A stretch of DNA of 64,000 nucleotides from Alphaproteobacteria bacterium PA2 (GCA_002256425.1 NKIZ01000001.1:682001-746000); one strand, 5' to 3'; counted from the stretch's first letter, positions 17,331 through 26,143 are shown. A program made the numbers and translations. The notes: generated from the letters alone by a model not told the origin.

Positions 17331-18557
17331 ATGAGGATACTGCCTGCCCTGACCGTCGCCTGTATTCTGGCGCTCCCCGCCCAGGCCGCGCCGCGTAATG
17401 ACCGACTCTGGGCCGCGGCCCAGGAGGCGACGCCGGCTGCGGTCGAAACCCTGAAGGCCCTGGTCAATATCGAGACCCCCACCCGGGAGCCGGCGGGCAT
17501 GGCGCAACTGGGAGATCTCCTGGCCGCTCGCCTTGAAGGTCTTGGCGCGCAGGTGGAAAAGATACCTGCAGCGGCTCCGGCCCATGGATCCGTGATCGTC
17601 GGTCGGTTCACGGGGACCGGCAAGGCCAGGATCCTGCTCATCGCCCACATGGACACCATCTATCCCTCCGGTTCCCTGGCCAAGCGGCCCTTCCGCATTG
17701 AGGGCGACCGCGCCTATGGACCCGGCATCGCCGACGACAAGAGCGGGGTGGCGGTGATCCTGCACAGCCTGTCGGTCCTCAAGGCCCAGGGTTTCCGGCG
17801 CTACGGCCAGATCACCGTCATGTTCAACACGGACGAGGAACAGACCTCGGTCTTCTCGGGCAGGATTGTCACGGATCTGGCCCGCAAGGCCGACGTGGTC
17901 ATGTCCTTTGAACCCAGCACGGTCGGCGTTGAGATCATACCCAGAGCCGCCGCCGGTAATGGCGAGACCCGGGTTATCGTCACTGGCCGCGCCGCCCATG
18001 CAGGCGCTGAGCCAGAGCGGGGCCGCAACGCCCTTGTTGAGGCTGGCGATATCGTTCTGAAGACCCGCGATCTGGACGACCCGGCCAGGGGTTTCCGCTT
18101 CAACTGGACCCAGTCCACCAGCGGAACCATCCGCAACCAGATCCCTGACCAGGCGATGATCTCGGCCGACACCCGTCACATGTCCAAGGCCGTGCTGGAT
18201 GAAAAACTGGCCCAGCTGGCCGAGCGCCTGAAGACGCCCCTGGTCACCGGCACGACAGCGAAGGTCGACTACCGCCCCGGCCGCCCGGGCTATTTCGCCG
18301 ACGCAGCTTCCAACGCCCTGATCGACAAGTCCGTTGCAGTTTACAGGGAGGTGGGCGGCGCCCTGACACCCGTTCCCGCCATGACCGCCAGTTCCGACGC
18401 GGGATTCGCCCAGCTTTCCGGCAAGCCGGTGATCGAGGGCTTTGGCCTGCCGGGTTTTGGCTATCACTCGTCCGAGGAGGAGTATGTCGACCTGACCCGC
18501 ATCGCCCCACGGATCTATCTGGCGGCGCGGATGGTTATGGAATTGAGCGGACAATGA
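17331..18557 (+). CDS. Exported M20-family metallopeptidase (glutamate carboxypeptidase-like)
   Basis: A 408-residue hydrolase with a 20-residue signal peptide ending LALPAQAA. The M20 catalytic set is complete: H106 and D108 in LLIAHMDTIYPSG, D135 in GPGIADDKSG, E169-E170 in MFNTDEEQTS, and a late histidine in FGYHSSEEEYV. The inserted lid domain (about 205-320) carries RAAHAGAEPERGRNAL. It resembles carboxypeptidase G2, which releases C-terminal glutamate from peptides or folates. The ATG follows GGAG by 8 bases. It is the last ordinary GC-rich gene before the AT-richer toxin/immunity insert. Confidence 0.92.
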   Translation: MRILPALTVACILALPAQAAPRNDRLWAAAQEATPAAVETLKALVNIETPTREPAGMAQLGDLLAARLEGLGAQVEKIPAAAPAHGSVIVGRFTGTGKARILLIAHMDTIYPSGSLAKRPFRIEGDRAYGPGIADDKSGVAVILHSLSVLKAQGFRRYGQITVMFNTDEEQTSVFSGRIVTDLARKADVVMSFEPSTVGVEIIPRAAAGNGETRVIVTGRAAHAGAEPERGRNALVEAGDIVLKTRDLDDPARGFRFNWTQSTSGTIRNQIPDQAMISADTRHMSKAVLDEKLAQLAERLKTPLVTGTTAKVDYRPGRPGYFADAASNALIDKSVAVYREVGGALTPVPAMTASSDAGFAQLSGKPVIEGFGLPGFGYHSSEEEYVDLTRIAPRIYLAARMVMELSGQ

Positions 18558-18635
18558 TGTTCTCTGTTTGTTCTTTACACTTATAGATTTTTTCTGTACT
18601 GACTCTCTCTGGGATTGAACAATGAGAGGGTTGTG

Positions 18636-19364
18636 ATGGCACGAATGCCGAGGGGACAGGCCAAGTCTGTTCCTGATCCTGAAGGTGAAGCTTACGACCT
18701 GGCCATGCGTCGAAAGAGGGCTGAACAGTTTGCCTTTTACCATGGAACCCATGGACGTTGGTTGGGCTCTGCAGCGCGGAGTGAAGCCAATGACGCGCTC
18801 GGTGCAACACCAGGCGACAAAGAGGTGGCGAGGTATTTTCCCGTTACCGGGCCGCTGATGAACGCCGGTGACAATGCCAAAGCGGGGCATTCGGTTCAGG
18901 CGGCCACGGATGTCGCCGAAGCGATTGCAGATGTGGGAATCTCAGTGACAGGACTTGGAGTCGCAAAGGCTTTCGAGAAGGGTGTCGAAAAGAACGTAGG
19001 TCGAATGACCGCCGAGGCCGCCCGAAAGCAATTGCGCCGACGTGGCGTCGCTGGGGCTGGCGAAGAAATCCATCATTCGATTCCGTTGAATGGCATAAAG
19101 CGCACGGCCGAAAACTGGCGCAATCATCCTGCTTTCCTGAAGGTCCTGCCACAAGCCCAACACCGAAGGCTGACCGGATCCTGGCGGGGTGCGCCCAAGT
19201 ATGACCCCGTTCGCCGCCTTTGGATTGGAACTCCCGACTGGATGAAGACGGTTCCCGGTTATGTCGCAACGCATGTGGACAACTTCGCGGATTTCGTGGG
19301 CTCGGTCCCGCCGCCCGCGGCACCGTCCAATCCGACGCCGTATAGCGAGCGCCCTCTCAGATAG
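18636..19364 (+). CDS. Candidate HNH/endonuclease VII-fold toxin, AT-richer insert
   Basis: A 242-residue protein. The N-terminal third is basic and without signal peptide. An Ala/Gly/Val-rich helical part (about 85-120, VAEAIADVGISVTGLG) resembles pre-toxin linkers. The C-terminal module has EEIHHSIPL (143-151, H146-H147), then NHPAFLKVLPQAQH (163-176), a spacing seen in HNH/ENDO VII toxins of polymorphic toxin systems, where paired histidines and an Asn/His bind metal and cut DNA or RNA. No full family is recognised, so this is inference. The ATG at 18636 has GAGAGGG close upstream. A likely immunity gene follows 44 bases later. The upstream 78 bases are strikingly AT-rich. Confidence 0.55.
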   Translation: MARMPRGQAKSVPDPEGEAYDLAMRRKRAEQFAFYHGTHGRWLGSAARSEANDALGATPGDKEVARYFPVTGPLMNAGDNAKAGHSVQAATDVAEAIADVGISVTGLGVAKAFEKGVEKNVGRMTAEAARKQLRRRGVAGAGEEIHHSIPLNGIKRTAENWRNHPAFLKVLPQAQHRRLTGSWRGAPKYDPVRRLWIGTPDWMKTVPGYVATHVDNFADFVGSVPPPAAPSNPTPYSERPLR

Positions 19365-19408
19365 GTCACCCAAATTCAATTCAGATTGCTTCCAGCCCAG
19401 GAGCCACC

Positions 19409-19873
19409 ATGACAATCCAGGCCAGTGAGATCGATTTCGTTTATCCTATCCTCTGTTTCACCACAGATGGGGAAATCTGGTCCATCCAGACACCGCATCA
19501 GAGAATGACCTGCGGATACAAGACCCTCAGCTCGGGTCTGCAGATCGGCATGGATTTGGTGGATGCCTCGGGGAGGGCCTGGCGCGTCGTTTCAGTACAG
19601 AAGATTGGTTATGAAGCTTTCAGGCTCCGCCATATTTTTTCAGGCCTCTACCCGCGATTGCCGGTGATCGATCAGGCTGTTGAGTCCCTGCCATCGCCGG
19701 ATTTCGCTTCGGTTCAGGAAAGGGTTTGCCAGCACATGGACGCTTTTCCTGGCGACTTCTGTGAATTCCCCGACGATGAGGCTGAGCTGAGCGCCCGAAA
19801 GGCCGAGATAAGATCGACCACCAGCATGGCGGAGTTGGATCAGGCTCTGGGGATTGACGCCTTCTACGAGTGA
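19409..19873 (+). CDS. Hypothetical protein, candidate immunity protein
   Basis: A 154-residue soluble protein of unknown family, with AGGAG 6 bases before the ATG. It begins with strand-like sequence (IDFVYPILCFTTDGEIWSIQ), a DLVDASGRAWRVVSVQKIG segment like a small beta-barrel, and ends in an acidic helical part (FCEFPDDEAELSARKAEI, AELDQALGIDAFYE). There is no signal peptide or membrane segment. Immediate position after the HNH-type candidate, the shared lower GC content and the acidic tail fit a cognate inhibitor. No homologous family can be named, so the role is inferred from context only. Confidence 0.5.
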   Translation: MTIQASEIDFVYPILCFTTDGEIWSIQTPHQRMTCGYKTLSSGLQIGMDLVDASGRAWRVVSVQKIGYEAFRLRHIFSGLYPRLPVIDQAVESLPSPDFASVQERVCQHMDAFPGDFCEFPDDEAELSARKAEIRSTTSMAELDQALGIDAFYE

Positions 19874-20038
19874 GGCCGGATCGATCTGCGCGCAAACATT
19901 GCCAGGACGGGCTTCTGTCACGACCTCTCGTCGAATGAACCCACATCCCGGACACATCCGAGTGCAGACTTACGGCGAGTTCATTTGACCGATGGGGTTC
20001 AGCCGCCAGTATCAGGGGACACGGAGTTCAAGCGACCC

Positions 20039-20755
20039 ATGACTTCCCGGACCCTGGGCCGCACTGCGGGCCTTCTCTACATCATGGTGATTTGCGCAGG
20101 CCTGTTCGCCGAACTGGGCGTCAGAGGGCAGTTGATAGACTACGCATCGCCAGCCCGAACGGCGCACAACATCCTCTCGCGGCAGGCCTTCTACGGCATG
20201 GGGATCGTGTTTGATCTTGTGATGGTCGCCTGCGATCTCACCATGGCGGCAATTCTCTACACCCTGTTGTCGACCTGGAGCCGCACGGGGGCCCTGATCG
20301 CCACAGTCCTGCGTCTCATTCCCGACGGCATGCTGGCCGTGAAATCCCTCTTCGCGGCGTCAGTGGTCCCGATCCTTTCCGGCAGGGTTCACCTGGAAAC
20401 CTTCGGCCCAGGTCAGAGGGAAGAGCTGGCCCTGATGATGCTGCGCTTCCATGATCAGCTCTATGGTCTGGCCATGATCTTCTTTGGCCTGAATCTTCTG
20501 GCCCTGGGTTTGCTCTTCCTTCGTTCCGGCCTGGCCCCGCGAGTCGTCGGGTCGCTGCTGATTATCGGCGGTCTTTGTGATCTGGTCACAAAGGTCCCCG
20601 TGCTGGTCGACAGGTCTTTCGCCGCCAGCATTCCAGGCATTGTCAGCTTCGGACCTCTGCTGGCCGAACTGGCCTTGACGGGCTGGCTGCTTGCCGTCGG
20701 CTGGAAGGCCGCCTATGCAGGATCAAGGATTGCGGGGCCGAGCCCTGCTGACTAG
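20039..20755 (+). CDS. DUF4386-type membrane protein
   Basis: A 238-residue integral membrane protein with about six hydrophobic segments. The opening RTLGRTAGLLYIMVICAGLFAE, the DLVMVACDLTMAAILYTLL helix and the middle LMMLRFHDQLYGLAMIFFGL match the DUF4386 family, whose function is unknown. I chose the ATG at 20039 because the family motif begins right after it; a TTG at 19985 would add 18 uncharacteristic residues. GGAG lies about 13 bases upstream, rather far. It is GC-rich again, marking the right end of the AT-richer insert. Confidence 0.78.
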   Translation: MTSRTLGRTAGLLYIMVICAGLFAELGVRGQLIDYASPARTAHNILSRQAFYGMGIVFDLVMVACDLTMAAILYTLLSTWSRTGALIATVLRLIPDGMLAVKSLFAASVVPILSGRVHLETFGPGQREELALMMLRFHDQLYGLAMIFFGLNLLALGLLFLRSGLAPRVVGSLLIIGGLCDLVTKVPVLVDRSFAASIPGIVSFGPLLAELALTGWLLAVGWKAAYAGSRIAGPSPAD

Positions 20756-20783
20756 GCTCAGAACTTGCCCTGGAGACGTCCTG

Positions 20784-21161
20784 ATGACCGCCCTGAAACC
20801 GCTTCTCGCCGCAAGCCTAGTTGGCAGCCTGATGTCGGGGGCAGCGTTTGCCCAGACCCTGCCGGACACCCGGACTGTCTTCTGCGCCGCCGTGCGCACC
20901 GTGCCCCTGCTGGACCAGAACAACTATGTCATGGGGCACAGCGGTACGGTCTACATGACGCCGAATTTCGAGACCTCGCTCACCGTCGATGAGGTGAACT
21001 ACAAGTGGAACGGCTTCATTGGCGCCCGCCACAAGGTGGTCAGCAATGACAACCCCGATGACGCCTGTCGCCTGGCCATCGAACGCCGCGACTGGATGCG
21101 GACCTTCATCGGCAATGTGAACTTCCGTTCTGTGAAGTGGCCCCAGGCCAACGGCAAGTAA
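20784..21161 (+). CDS. Small secreted hypothetical protein
   Basis: A 125-residue protein whose first 24 residues are a signal peptide (KPLLAASLVGSLMSGAAFAQ). The mature part has two cysteines that could pair, one in VFCAAVRTVPLL and one in DDACRLAIERRDW, and aromatic-rich middle sequence (VNYKWNGFIGARHKVV). I do not recognise a family; it looks like a small periplasmic protein. TGGAG lies 9 bases before the ATG. The following cupin gene starts at a GTG one base after its stop codon, so the two are probably co-translated. Confidence 0.68.
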   Translation: MTALKPLLAASLVGSLMSGAAFAQTLPDTRTVFCAAVRTVPLLDQNNYVMGHSGTVYMTPNFETSLTVDEVNYKWNGFIGARHKVVSNDNPDDACRLAIERRDWMRTFIGNVNFRSVKWPQANGK

Positions 21162-21162
21162 G

Positions 21163-21483
21163 GTGCCCAGCGACATTGCCGTCAGTCTGGCCTCGGCCCT
21201 GGCCGCCCTGCCAGCCGACAAGCCCTTCGCGGAACTCTTCCGGCGCGACGGCGAAATTTCCGTTGAGCTCTATGCGCCACAGGGCGTGGACCGTCAGACC
21301 CCACACTCAAGGGACGAGCTCTACATCGTCGCTGAGGGGACCGGGACCTTCCGTCGCGCTGATGAAACCGTGACCTTCGGCCCCGGCGACCTGCTTTACG
21401 TCCCGGCCCATATGGTCCACCGGTTCGAGACCTTCAGCCCGGACTTCAAGGTCTGGGTGATCTTCTACGGGCCGGAACGGTAA
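21163..21483 (+). CDS. Small cupin-domain protein
   Basis: A 106-residue single cupin barrel. Motif 1 is PHSRDELYIVAEGTGTF and motif 2 is GPGDLLYVPAHMVHRF, giving the histidine and glutamate positions used to bind a metal. Such small cupins are isomerases, dioxygenases or sensors; the substrate is not predictable. The start is a GTG one base after the previous stop codon, consistent with translational coupling to the small secreted protein. It converges on the molybdenum hydroxylase genes with three bases between stops. Confidence 0.8.
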   Translation: MPSDIAVSLASALAALPADKPFAELFRRDGEISVELYAPQGVDRQTPHSRDELYIVAEGTGTFRRADETVTFGPGDLLYVPAHMVHRFETFSPDFKVWVIFYGPER

Positions 21484-21486
21484 GGA

Positions 21487-23757
21487 TCAGGCCTTCAACG
21501 CCTCCAGCACGGCCTGTGGCCGGATGGGCAGGTGCCGTACCCGGGCGCCGACGGCGGCAAAGATGGCGTTGCCGATCGCCGGGCCGACCACGGTCGTCGC
21601 AGGTTCGCCCAGGCCAACCGGCGGCTGGTCGCTCTTAACGAATTCGATCTCCAGGTCCGGAACGTCCTTCATCCGCAGGGGGGTATAGCGCCCCAGATTG
21701 GTTTCCTGGATCTGGCCGTCCTTGAAGGTGGCGCCTTCGTGCAGGGCCAGGCTCAGGCCCCAGAGGCTCGCGCCCTCGACCTGGGCCAGGGCGCCATCGG
21801 GATGGACGATGATGCCAGCGTCCGTCACGACGGTCAGCTTCTCGACCTTCACCGCGCCGGTCTTGCGATCCACATGGACCCGGGCGGCGCAGGCCGTCCA
21901 GGTGGGCATGTCCCGCTCCTGACCGAAGGTTGTGGCAAGGCCAATGCCGGTATCGGCGGGCAGCTTGCCGCCATAGCCCGCGAGCTTGGCCGCCCGGGCG
22001 AGGACGGCGGCCTGACGCCTGGCGCCGCCGACCGCGCTGCTGCCGTCCGCTGACCCGCTGTTGCGGCCTGCTGCGTCCAGCAGCTTCAGGCGGAAGGCGA
22101 GGGGGGATACGCCCAGCTTATGGGCGGCCTCGTCCATTGCGCTTTCCACCGCCCAGTTGGTCCATCCGGGACCGACCGAACGGAGCCAGCCCGGCCTGAA
22201 GGCGCGGTTGGCCAGGTCATTGGAAATGGCGCGAACCCGATGGGCGCCGACGCTGTACCAGTGGTTGGCGCCGCTGATGGCGAAGGGGTCATAGGGAACA
22301 TCATTGGTTCCCTTGGGCATGAAGAAGGGCGCCATGACCTCTGTGGGCCAGCCAGCCGCCGCTGAGTGGTCCATGGCCGACACCTGGCCGCCTTCGCCGA
22401 AGGCCATCTTCACCAGCTGAACCGAGGGCGAGCGGAAGCTGTCAAAGGCCGTGTCATCCTCGCGGGTGAAGACCAGCTTGACCGGCTTGCCCAGGGCCTT
22501 GGAGGCCAGGGCCGCCGGCACGGCATAGTCGCCGTTCAGTCGCCGGCCAAATCCGCCGCCCAGCAGATAAGTCTTGAGTACGATCTTGTCTTCAGTTCGC
22601 CCCAGGGCCTTGGCCAGGGTGGGCAGGATCAGGGACTGCCACTGATTGCCCGTGTGGATTTCGAAGACGCCATTGCGCTCGAAGGCCAGGGCGTTGAGCG
22701 GCTCCATCTGGAAGTGAAGAGCCGCGTCAGTCGTGTATGTCGCCGACAGGGTCGATTTGGCCGCGGCGAAGGCGGCGTCGACGCCGGGATCATTGAGGAC
22801 GGTCGAGCCAGCCTTGGGATCGGCGATCAGTTCATCGGCCCGGGCGCGCAGGTCGGCGTCGGAGACCTTGGCGGTGGGGCCTGAGGTCCATTCCACCTTG
22901 AGGGCCCGCGCGGCCCGGTTGGCGGCGAAGAAGCTGTCGCCCAGCACGACCACCCAGCCGGGAACGGTGTTGGAAGGATCATCCAGAACCAGGTGGCCCT
23001 GATAGCCGGGCACCGCCTTGGCGGCTGTTTCGTCCACCGAAACCACTTTGGATTCATTGCGGGTCGGCGGGATTTTCGGCCGAGCATAGACCATGCCCGG
23101 CGCGGTGGCGTCGAGGCCGTACTTCCCGGACCCGTCAGTCTTCTGCGGAATGTCCCTGGCCTGGACATCACGGCCGATCATCCGGCGTTCGGATACCGAC
23201 TTGATGGGCAGGGCCTTGAGTTCGGCCTCGGTGAAGGTGGTCTTCAGGCCGCCTTTCGCAATGATGTCGCCGTAGCTGACCGAGCGCTTGCCGCTGATCA
23301 CGGCGCCCTTGCGGGCCATGCAGGCCTTGGGGTCGACCCCAAGCAGTTTGGCGCCGGCTGCAATCAGGGCGACGCGGCCTGCGGCTCCGGCCTGACTCAT
23401 CAGGGCATAGCTCTGCCAGACAGACCAGGATCCGCCGGTGACCATCAGGCCCCACTTGGGATCGGAATCCACGTGGACAATGCGCACCTTGTCCCAGTCG
23501 GCTTCCAGCTCGTCGGCGACGATCCGGGCGATGGCGGTGCCCACATGCTGGCCCATTTCGGCGCGGATGACATTGACGGTGACTAGGCCTGAGCGGTCGA
23601 TGGAGTACCAGATTGTCGGCTCAAAGGCCGGGGCTCCGCTGTAGGACCCCAGGACGATGGCGGCTTCACCTGCGGCGGCGAAGCCGAAGGTGGCGCCCAC
23701 CGCGCTGGCGGCGATCAGGAACTGGCGGCGGCTGGCGACAGGGGTGGGGCGGGTCAT
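21487..23757 (-). CDS. iorB: Molybdopterin-binding subunit of an isoquinoline 1-oxidoreductase-like hydroxylase
   Basis: A 756-residue large subunit of the xanthine dehydrogenase family, IorB branch. It begins with a Tat-like signal (ASRRQFLIAASAVGATFGFA), then IVLGSYSGAPAFEPTIWYSI. Molybdopterin-contacting segments include VRAEMGQHVGTAIARIVADE (as VIRAEMGQ), GSWSVWQSY, LLGGGFGRRLNGDYAV and VGLGEPATTVVGPAIGNAI near the end. The enzyme would hydroxylate an N-heterocycle or oxidise an aldehyde in the periplasm. The ATG overlaps the stop of the iron-sulfur subunit gene by 4 bp; an open extension upstream is antisense-like and rejected. The physiological substrate is unknown. Confidence 0.88.
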   Translation of the reverse strand: MTRPTPVASRRQFLIAASAVGATFGFAAAGEAAIVLGSYSGAPAFEPTIWYSIDRSGLVTVNVIRAEMGQHVGTAIARIVADELEADWDKVRIVHVDSDPKWGLMVTGGSWSVWQSYALMSQAGAAGRVALIAAGAKLLGVDPKACMARKGAVISGKRSVSYGDIIAKGGLKTTFTEAELKALPIKSVSERRMIGRDVQARDIPQKTDGSGKYGLDATAPGMVYARPKIPPTRNESKVVSVDETAAKAVPGYQGHLVLDDPSNTVPGWVVVLGDSFFAANRAARALKVEWTSGPTAKVSDADLRARADELIADPKAGSTVLNDPGVDAAFAAAKSTLSATYTTDAALHFQMEPLNALAFERNGVFEIHTGNQWQSLILPTLAKALGRTEDKIVLKTYLLGGGFGRRLNGDYAVPAALASKALGKPVKLVFTREDDTAFDSFRSPSVQLVKMAFGEGGQVSAMDHSAAAGWPTEVMAPFFMPKGTNDVPYDPFAISGANHWYSVGAHRVRAISNDLANRAFRPGWLRSVGPGWTNWAVESAMDEAAHKLGVSPLAFRLKLLDAAGRNSGSADGSSAVGGARRQAAVLARAAKLAGYGGKLPADTGIGLATTFGQERDMPTWTACAARVHVDRKTGAVKVEKLTVVTDAGIIVHPDGALAQVEGASLWGLSLALHEGATFKDGQIQETNLGRYTPLRMKDVPDLEIEFVKSDQPPVGLGEPATTVVGPAIGNAIFAAVGARVRHLPIRPQAVLEALKA

Positions 23758-24263
23758 GCGCGGGCTCCCGCTGTCGGGGCTTTGGATTTCTGGGCTTTGG
23801 ATCTCTGGGCCGGGGATTTCTTCGCGGCGATCTTGATGGCCTTCTTGACACGGACATAGGCCATGCAGCGGCAGAGATTGCCGTTCATGGCGGCTTCGAT
23901 CTCGGCGTCGGTGGGGTTTGGCGTGGCCTTGAGCAAGGCCGCGGCCTGCATGATCTGGCCCGACTGGCAGTAGCCGCACTGGGGCGCCTGGGCTTCGATC
24001 CAGGCGGTCTGCAGCGGGTGGGCGCCCTTGGGGTCCAGGCCCTCAATGGTGGTGACGGTTCCGCCGTCTGCGACGCTCACCGGTGTCAGACAGGATTTCA
24101 CGGCCTGACCATTCACGTGGACGGTGCAGGCGCCACACTGGCCTATGCCGCAGCCGAACTTGGTGCCCTTCAGGTCAAGGTCATCGCGCAGCGCCCATAG
24201 TAGGGGCGTATCTTCGGGCCCCTTGGTCTGGACCTCGCGTCCGTTAAGCTGGAATTTGGCCAT
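23754..24263 (-). CDS. iorA: [2Fe-2S] subunit of the isoquinoline 1-oxidoreductase-like hydroxylase
   Basis: A 169-residue iron-sulfur protein that passes electrons from the molybdenum subunit. The plant-type ferredoxin domain has GCGIGQCGACTVHVNG, and the second [2Fe-2S] domain has APQCGYCQSGQIM and NGNLCRCMAYVRV. The C-terminal extension is Lys/Ala/Ser-rich (AAKKSPAQRSKAQKSKAP) and unusual in composition. No separate FAD subunit is seen, as expected for the IorAB type, which hands electrons to cytochrome c or another acceptor. The ATG at 24263 follows a G-rich ribosome binding site and is coupled to iorB. Confidence 0.93.
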   Translation of the reverse strand: MAKFQLNGREVQTKGPEDTPLLWALRDDLDLKGTKFGCGIGQCGACTVHVNGQAVKSCLTPVSVADGGTVTTIEGLDPKGAHPLQTAWIEAQAPQCGYCQSGQIMQAAALLKATPNPTDAEIEAAMNGNLCRCMAYVRVKKAIKIAAKKSPAQRSKAQKSKAPTAGARA

Positions 24264-24352
24264 ATCGCCCCCCTGCGATCTTTGTCTGGACGGAGGCTGC
24301 ACCTCCAACCCGGACCTTGTCCAGACCTAACGCAGGGATTGCAGGGCGGTTC

Positions 24353-25144
24353 CTAGCGTCCCCAGGGGTCGTCCTCGACGCCGTCCAGGAAGTCGAACAC
24401 CGCCGCCTTGGTCAGGCCGTGCGGTATGGCGTTGAAGTGATCGCAGCCGGGCAGGATGGCAGCCTTGCCGAACGGGAAGGCGTTGGCCAGGTCCTCGGGG
24501 TTTCCGGCCAGGCTGTCCCTCTGGCCTGTGACCACCAGAACCGGCATGCGCAGGGCGAAGAAGTCGTCCGGGTTCCAGGGTGGATTGACAGCCCCGGTGC
24601 AGGCGGCGAGGGCCTTGCGGTCCTCGCCCTGTTCGTCGGCGAAGTGCCGGAAGCTCTTGAGCATGGGCTCGGTGATGTCATCCGGACTTTCGGCCAGCAT
24701 GGCCTCCGCCATGGACATTCCGCTGGTTGAGACCGGACGCTCGGTGATCATGGCGCCGCCCACCCCGCCAAGGATCAGGTTCGACACCCGGTTGGGATCT
24801 GCCAGGGCAGTGGCCAGCACGGTGCGGGCGCCCATGGAATAGCCGAACAGGTCCACCTGCCCCAGGCCCAGATGGTCCAGCAGGGCTATCAGGTCGCCCG
24901 AGAATTTCGCCCGGCTGTAGGCGTCTGACTCATGGGGCTTGGCGCTTTCGCCGTGGCCGCGTTGGTCGATGGCCACCAGCCGCGTCCTCCGCCGTTCCAG
25001 AGCCGCATACCAGCCGGTCCGCTTCCAGCCCTCCATCCGGTTGGAGGCGAAGCCGTGCACCAGGACCAGGGTCCGGTCAGCGCCCCCTTGGGGGGTGATG
25101 TCGTCATAGGCCAGGGCCAGACCGTCGTGTTCAAAGCTGGGCAT
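24353..25144 (-). CDS. Alpha/beta hydrolase
   Basis: A 263-residue alpha/beta hydrolase. The oxyanion region is LVLVHGFASNRMEGW, followed by AIDQRGHGESAKP, the nucleophile elbow LFGYSMGARTVLA, the acidic residue near VLVVTGQRDSLAG and the histidine in LPGCDHFNAIPHG. The cap domain is short and helical. It resembles esterases, lipases and dehalogenase-like hydrolases; the substrate is unknown. It sits between the Mo-hydroxylase genes and another hydrolase on the same strand, but spacing of 63-89 bases does not prove an operon. Confidence 0.88.
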   Translation of the reverse strand: MPSFEHDGLALAYDDITPQGGADRTLVLVHGFASNRMEGWKRTGWYAALERRRTRLVAIDQRGHGESAKPHESDAYSRAKFSGDLIALLDHLGLGQVDLFGYSMGARTVLATALADPNRVSNLILGGVGGAMITERPVSTSGMSMAEAMLAESPDDITEPMLKSFRHFADEQGEDRKALAACTGAVNPPWNPDDFFALRMPVLVVTGQRDSLAGNPEDLANAFPFGKAAILPGCDHFNAIPHGLTKAAVFDFLDGVEDDPWGR

Positions 25145-25207
25145 GTGAAATTTCGCTGGTTTCCAATGAGGGCAGTCTTGCCCGTCGAAGAGGGGGAGTC
25201 AAAACCC

Positions 25208-26110
25208 TCAGAAGCGCAGGGCGAACATCAGGCCGCGGCTGACGACGGCCGGAACTACCGAGGAGTGACCTTCGCCCTCAAAGGTGAAGGTCGAGATTTC
25301 ATATCCTTCGGCGCCCTTCAGGGCGGCCAGGCGGTCGGCCAGGGTCTGGGCGTTGTCCACCATGGCGCAGTATTCGACCACGGCTTGAGCGGTCTCCCGG
25401 GACTTGAAGTGGTTGACCGCTGCTGTGTCCACCGATTGCTCCATGCCGCCGGCCAGGATCTGGATTTTCGGCGCGATCTCACCGGCTGTAACCCGCGCCG
25501 CGAAGGCAGATTCATCCTGCAATATGGCCTTGTCGGCCCACCAGATGGACGGACTGGCGGCCACGAAGCGGGCATAGGATTCGGGACGGGTGAACAGCGC
25601 GCGAAGGACTGTCAGACCGCCGAGAGAGTGGCCCATCAAGGTCTGTTCCGCCGGATCGACCGGAGCCAGGGCGGCGACCGCTGGTTTGATCTCGTCCTCG
25701 ATGACGGCGAGAAAATCATCAACACCGCCCACCTGCTCAGGGGTTATTCCGCCCAGGGGGTGGACGCTGGACTCCATCCATTCCGCCGTGGCCGGCAGGC
25801 TGAGATCCCTGAACCTCAGCACCAGGGCCTCGGTCAGACGGTTGGTGGGATAGCCGATCCCGACCACGACGGCGGGCCGGATGGCGCCGCCAAGGCTCCA
25901 GGTCCTGACCATGTCGCTGGTCATCGGAAACTGGATGTTGGCGTCCAGGGCATAGATCACCGGAAACCCGCCTTCGGGGGGATCGACCTCCGGGACCCAG
26001 AGGAAGATCCGATAGGTGCGGCCATTGCGCGTGGAGGTGAAGTCCCACTGCCGCGCGCCGACAACGGTGACGGGTTTGAGTTCTGGCAGGGTTGCAGAGG
26101 GTTCAGTCAT
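25208..26110 (-). CDS. Alpha/beta hydrolase of the enterochelin-esterase (IroE-like) type
   Basis: A 300-residue esterase-fold protein. Key parts are YRIFLWVPEVDPPEGGFPVI, the AVVVGIGYPTN strand, the nucleophile elbow LMGHSLGGLTVLRALF, the ASPSIWWADKAIL segment typical of putative siderophore esterases, and a late histidine in FEGEGHSSVVPA. There is no signal peptide, pointing to the cytoplasm. It may hydrolyse ferric siderophores or another ester. The ATG at 26110 has GGGAGC upstream, while a GTG directly before it is an alternative. No siderophore genes are adjacent. Confidence 0.85.
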   Translation of the reverse strand: MTEPSATLPELKPVTVVGARQWDFTSTRNGRTYRIFLWVPEVDPPEGGFPVIYALDANIQFPMTSDMVRTWSLGGAIRPAVVVGIGYPTNRLTEALVLRFRDLSLPATAEWMESSVHPLGGITPEQVGGVDDFLAVIEDEIKPAVAALAPVDPAEQTLMGHSLGGLTVLRALFTRPESYARFVAASPSIWWADKAILQDESAFAARVTAGEIAPKIQILAGGMEQSVDTAAVNHFKSRETAQAVVEYCAMVDNAQTLADRLAALKGAEGYEISTFTFEGEGHSSVVPAVVSRGLMFALRF

Positions 26111-26143
26111 CACACGCTCCCGGGCGGATTTATGAAGGCGACT

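Noticed and set aside
23758-23979. Seventy-four-residue in-frame extension upstream of the iorB ATG
   Set aside because: It lies wholly within iorA in another frame, and the ATG at 23757 is coupled to the iorA stop and begins a Tat-like signal.
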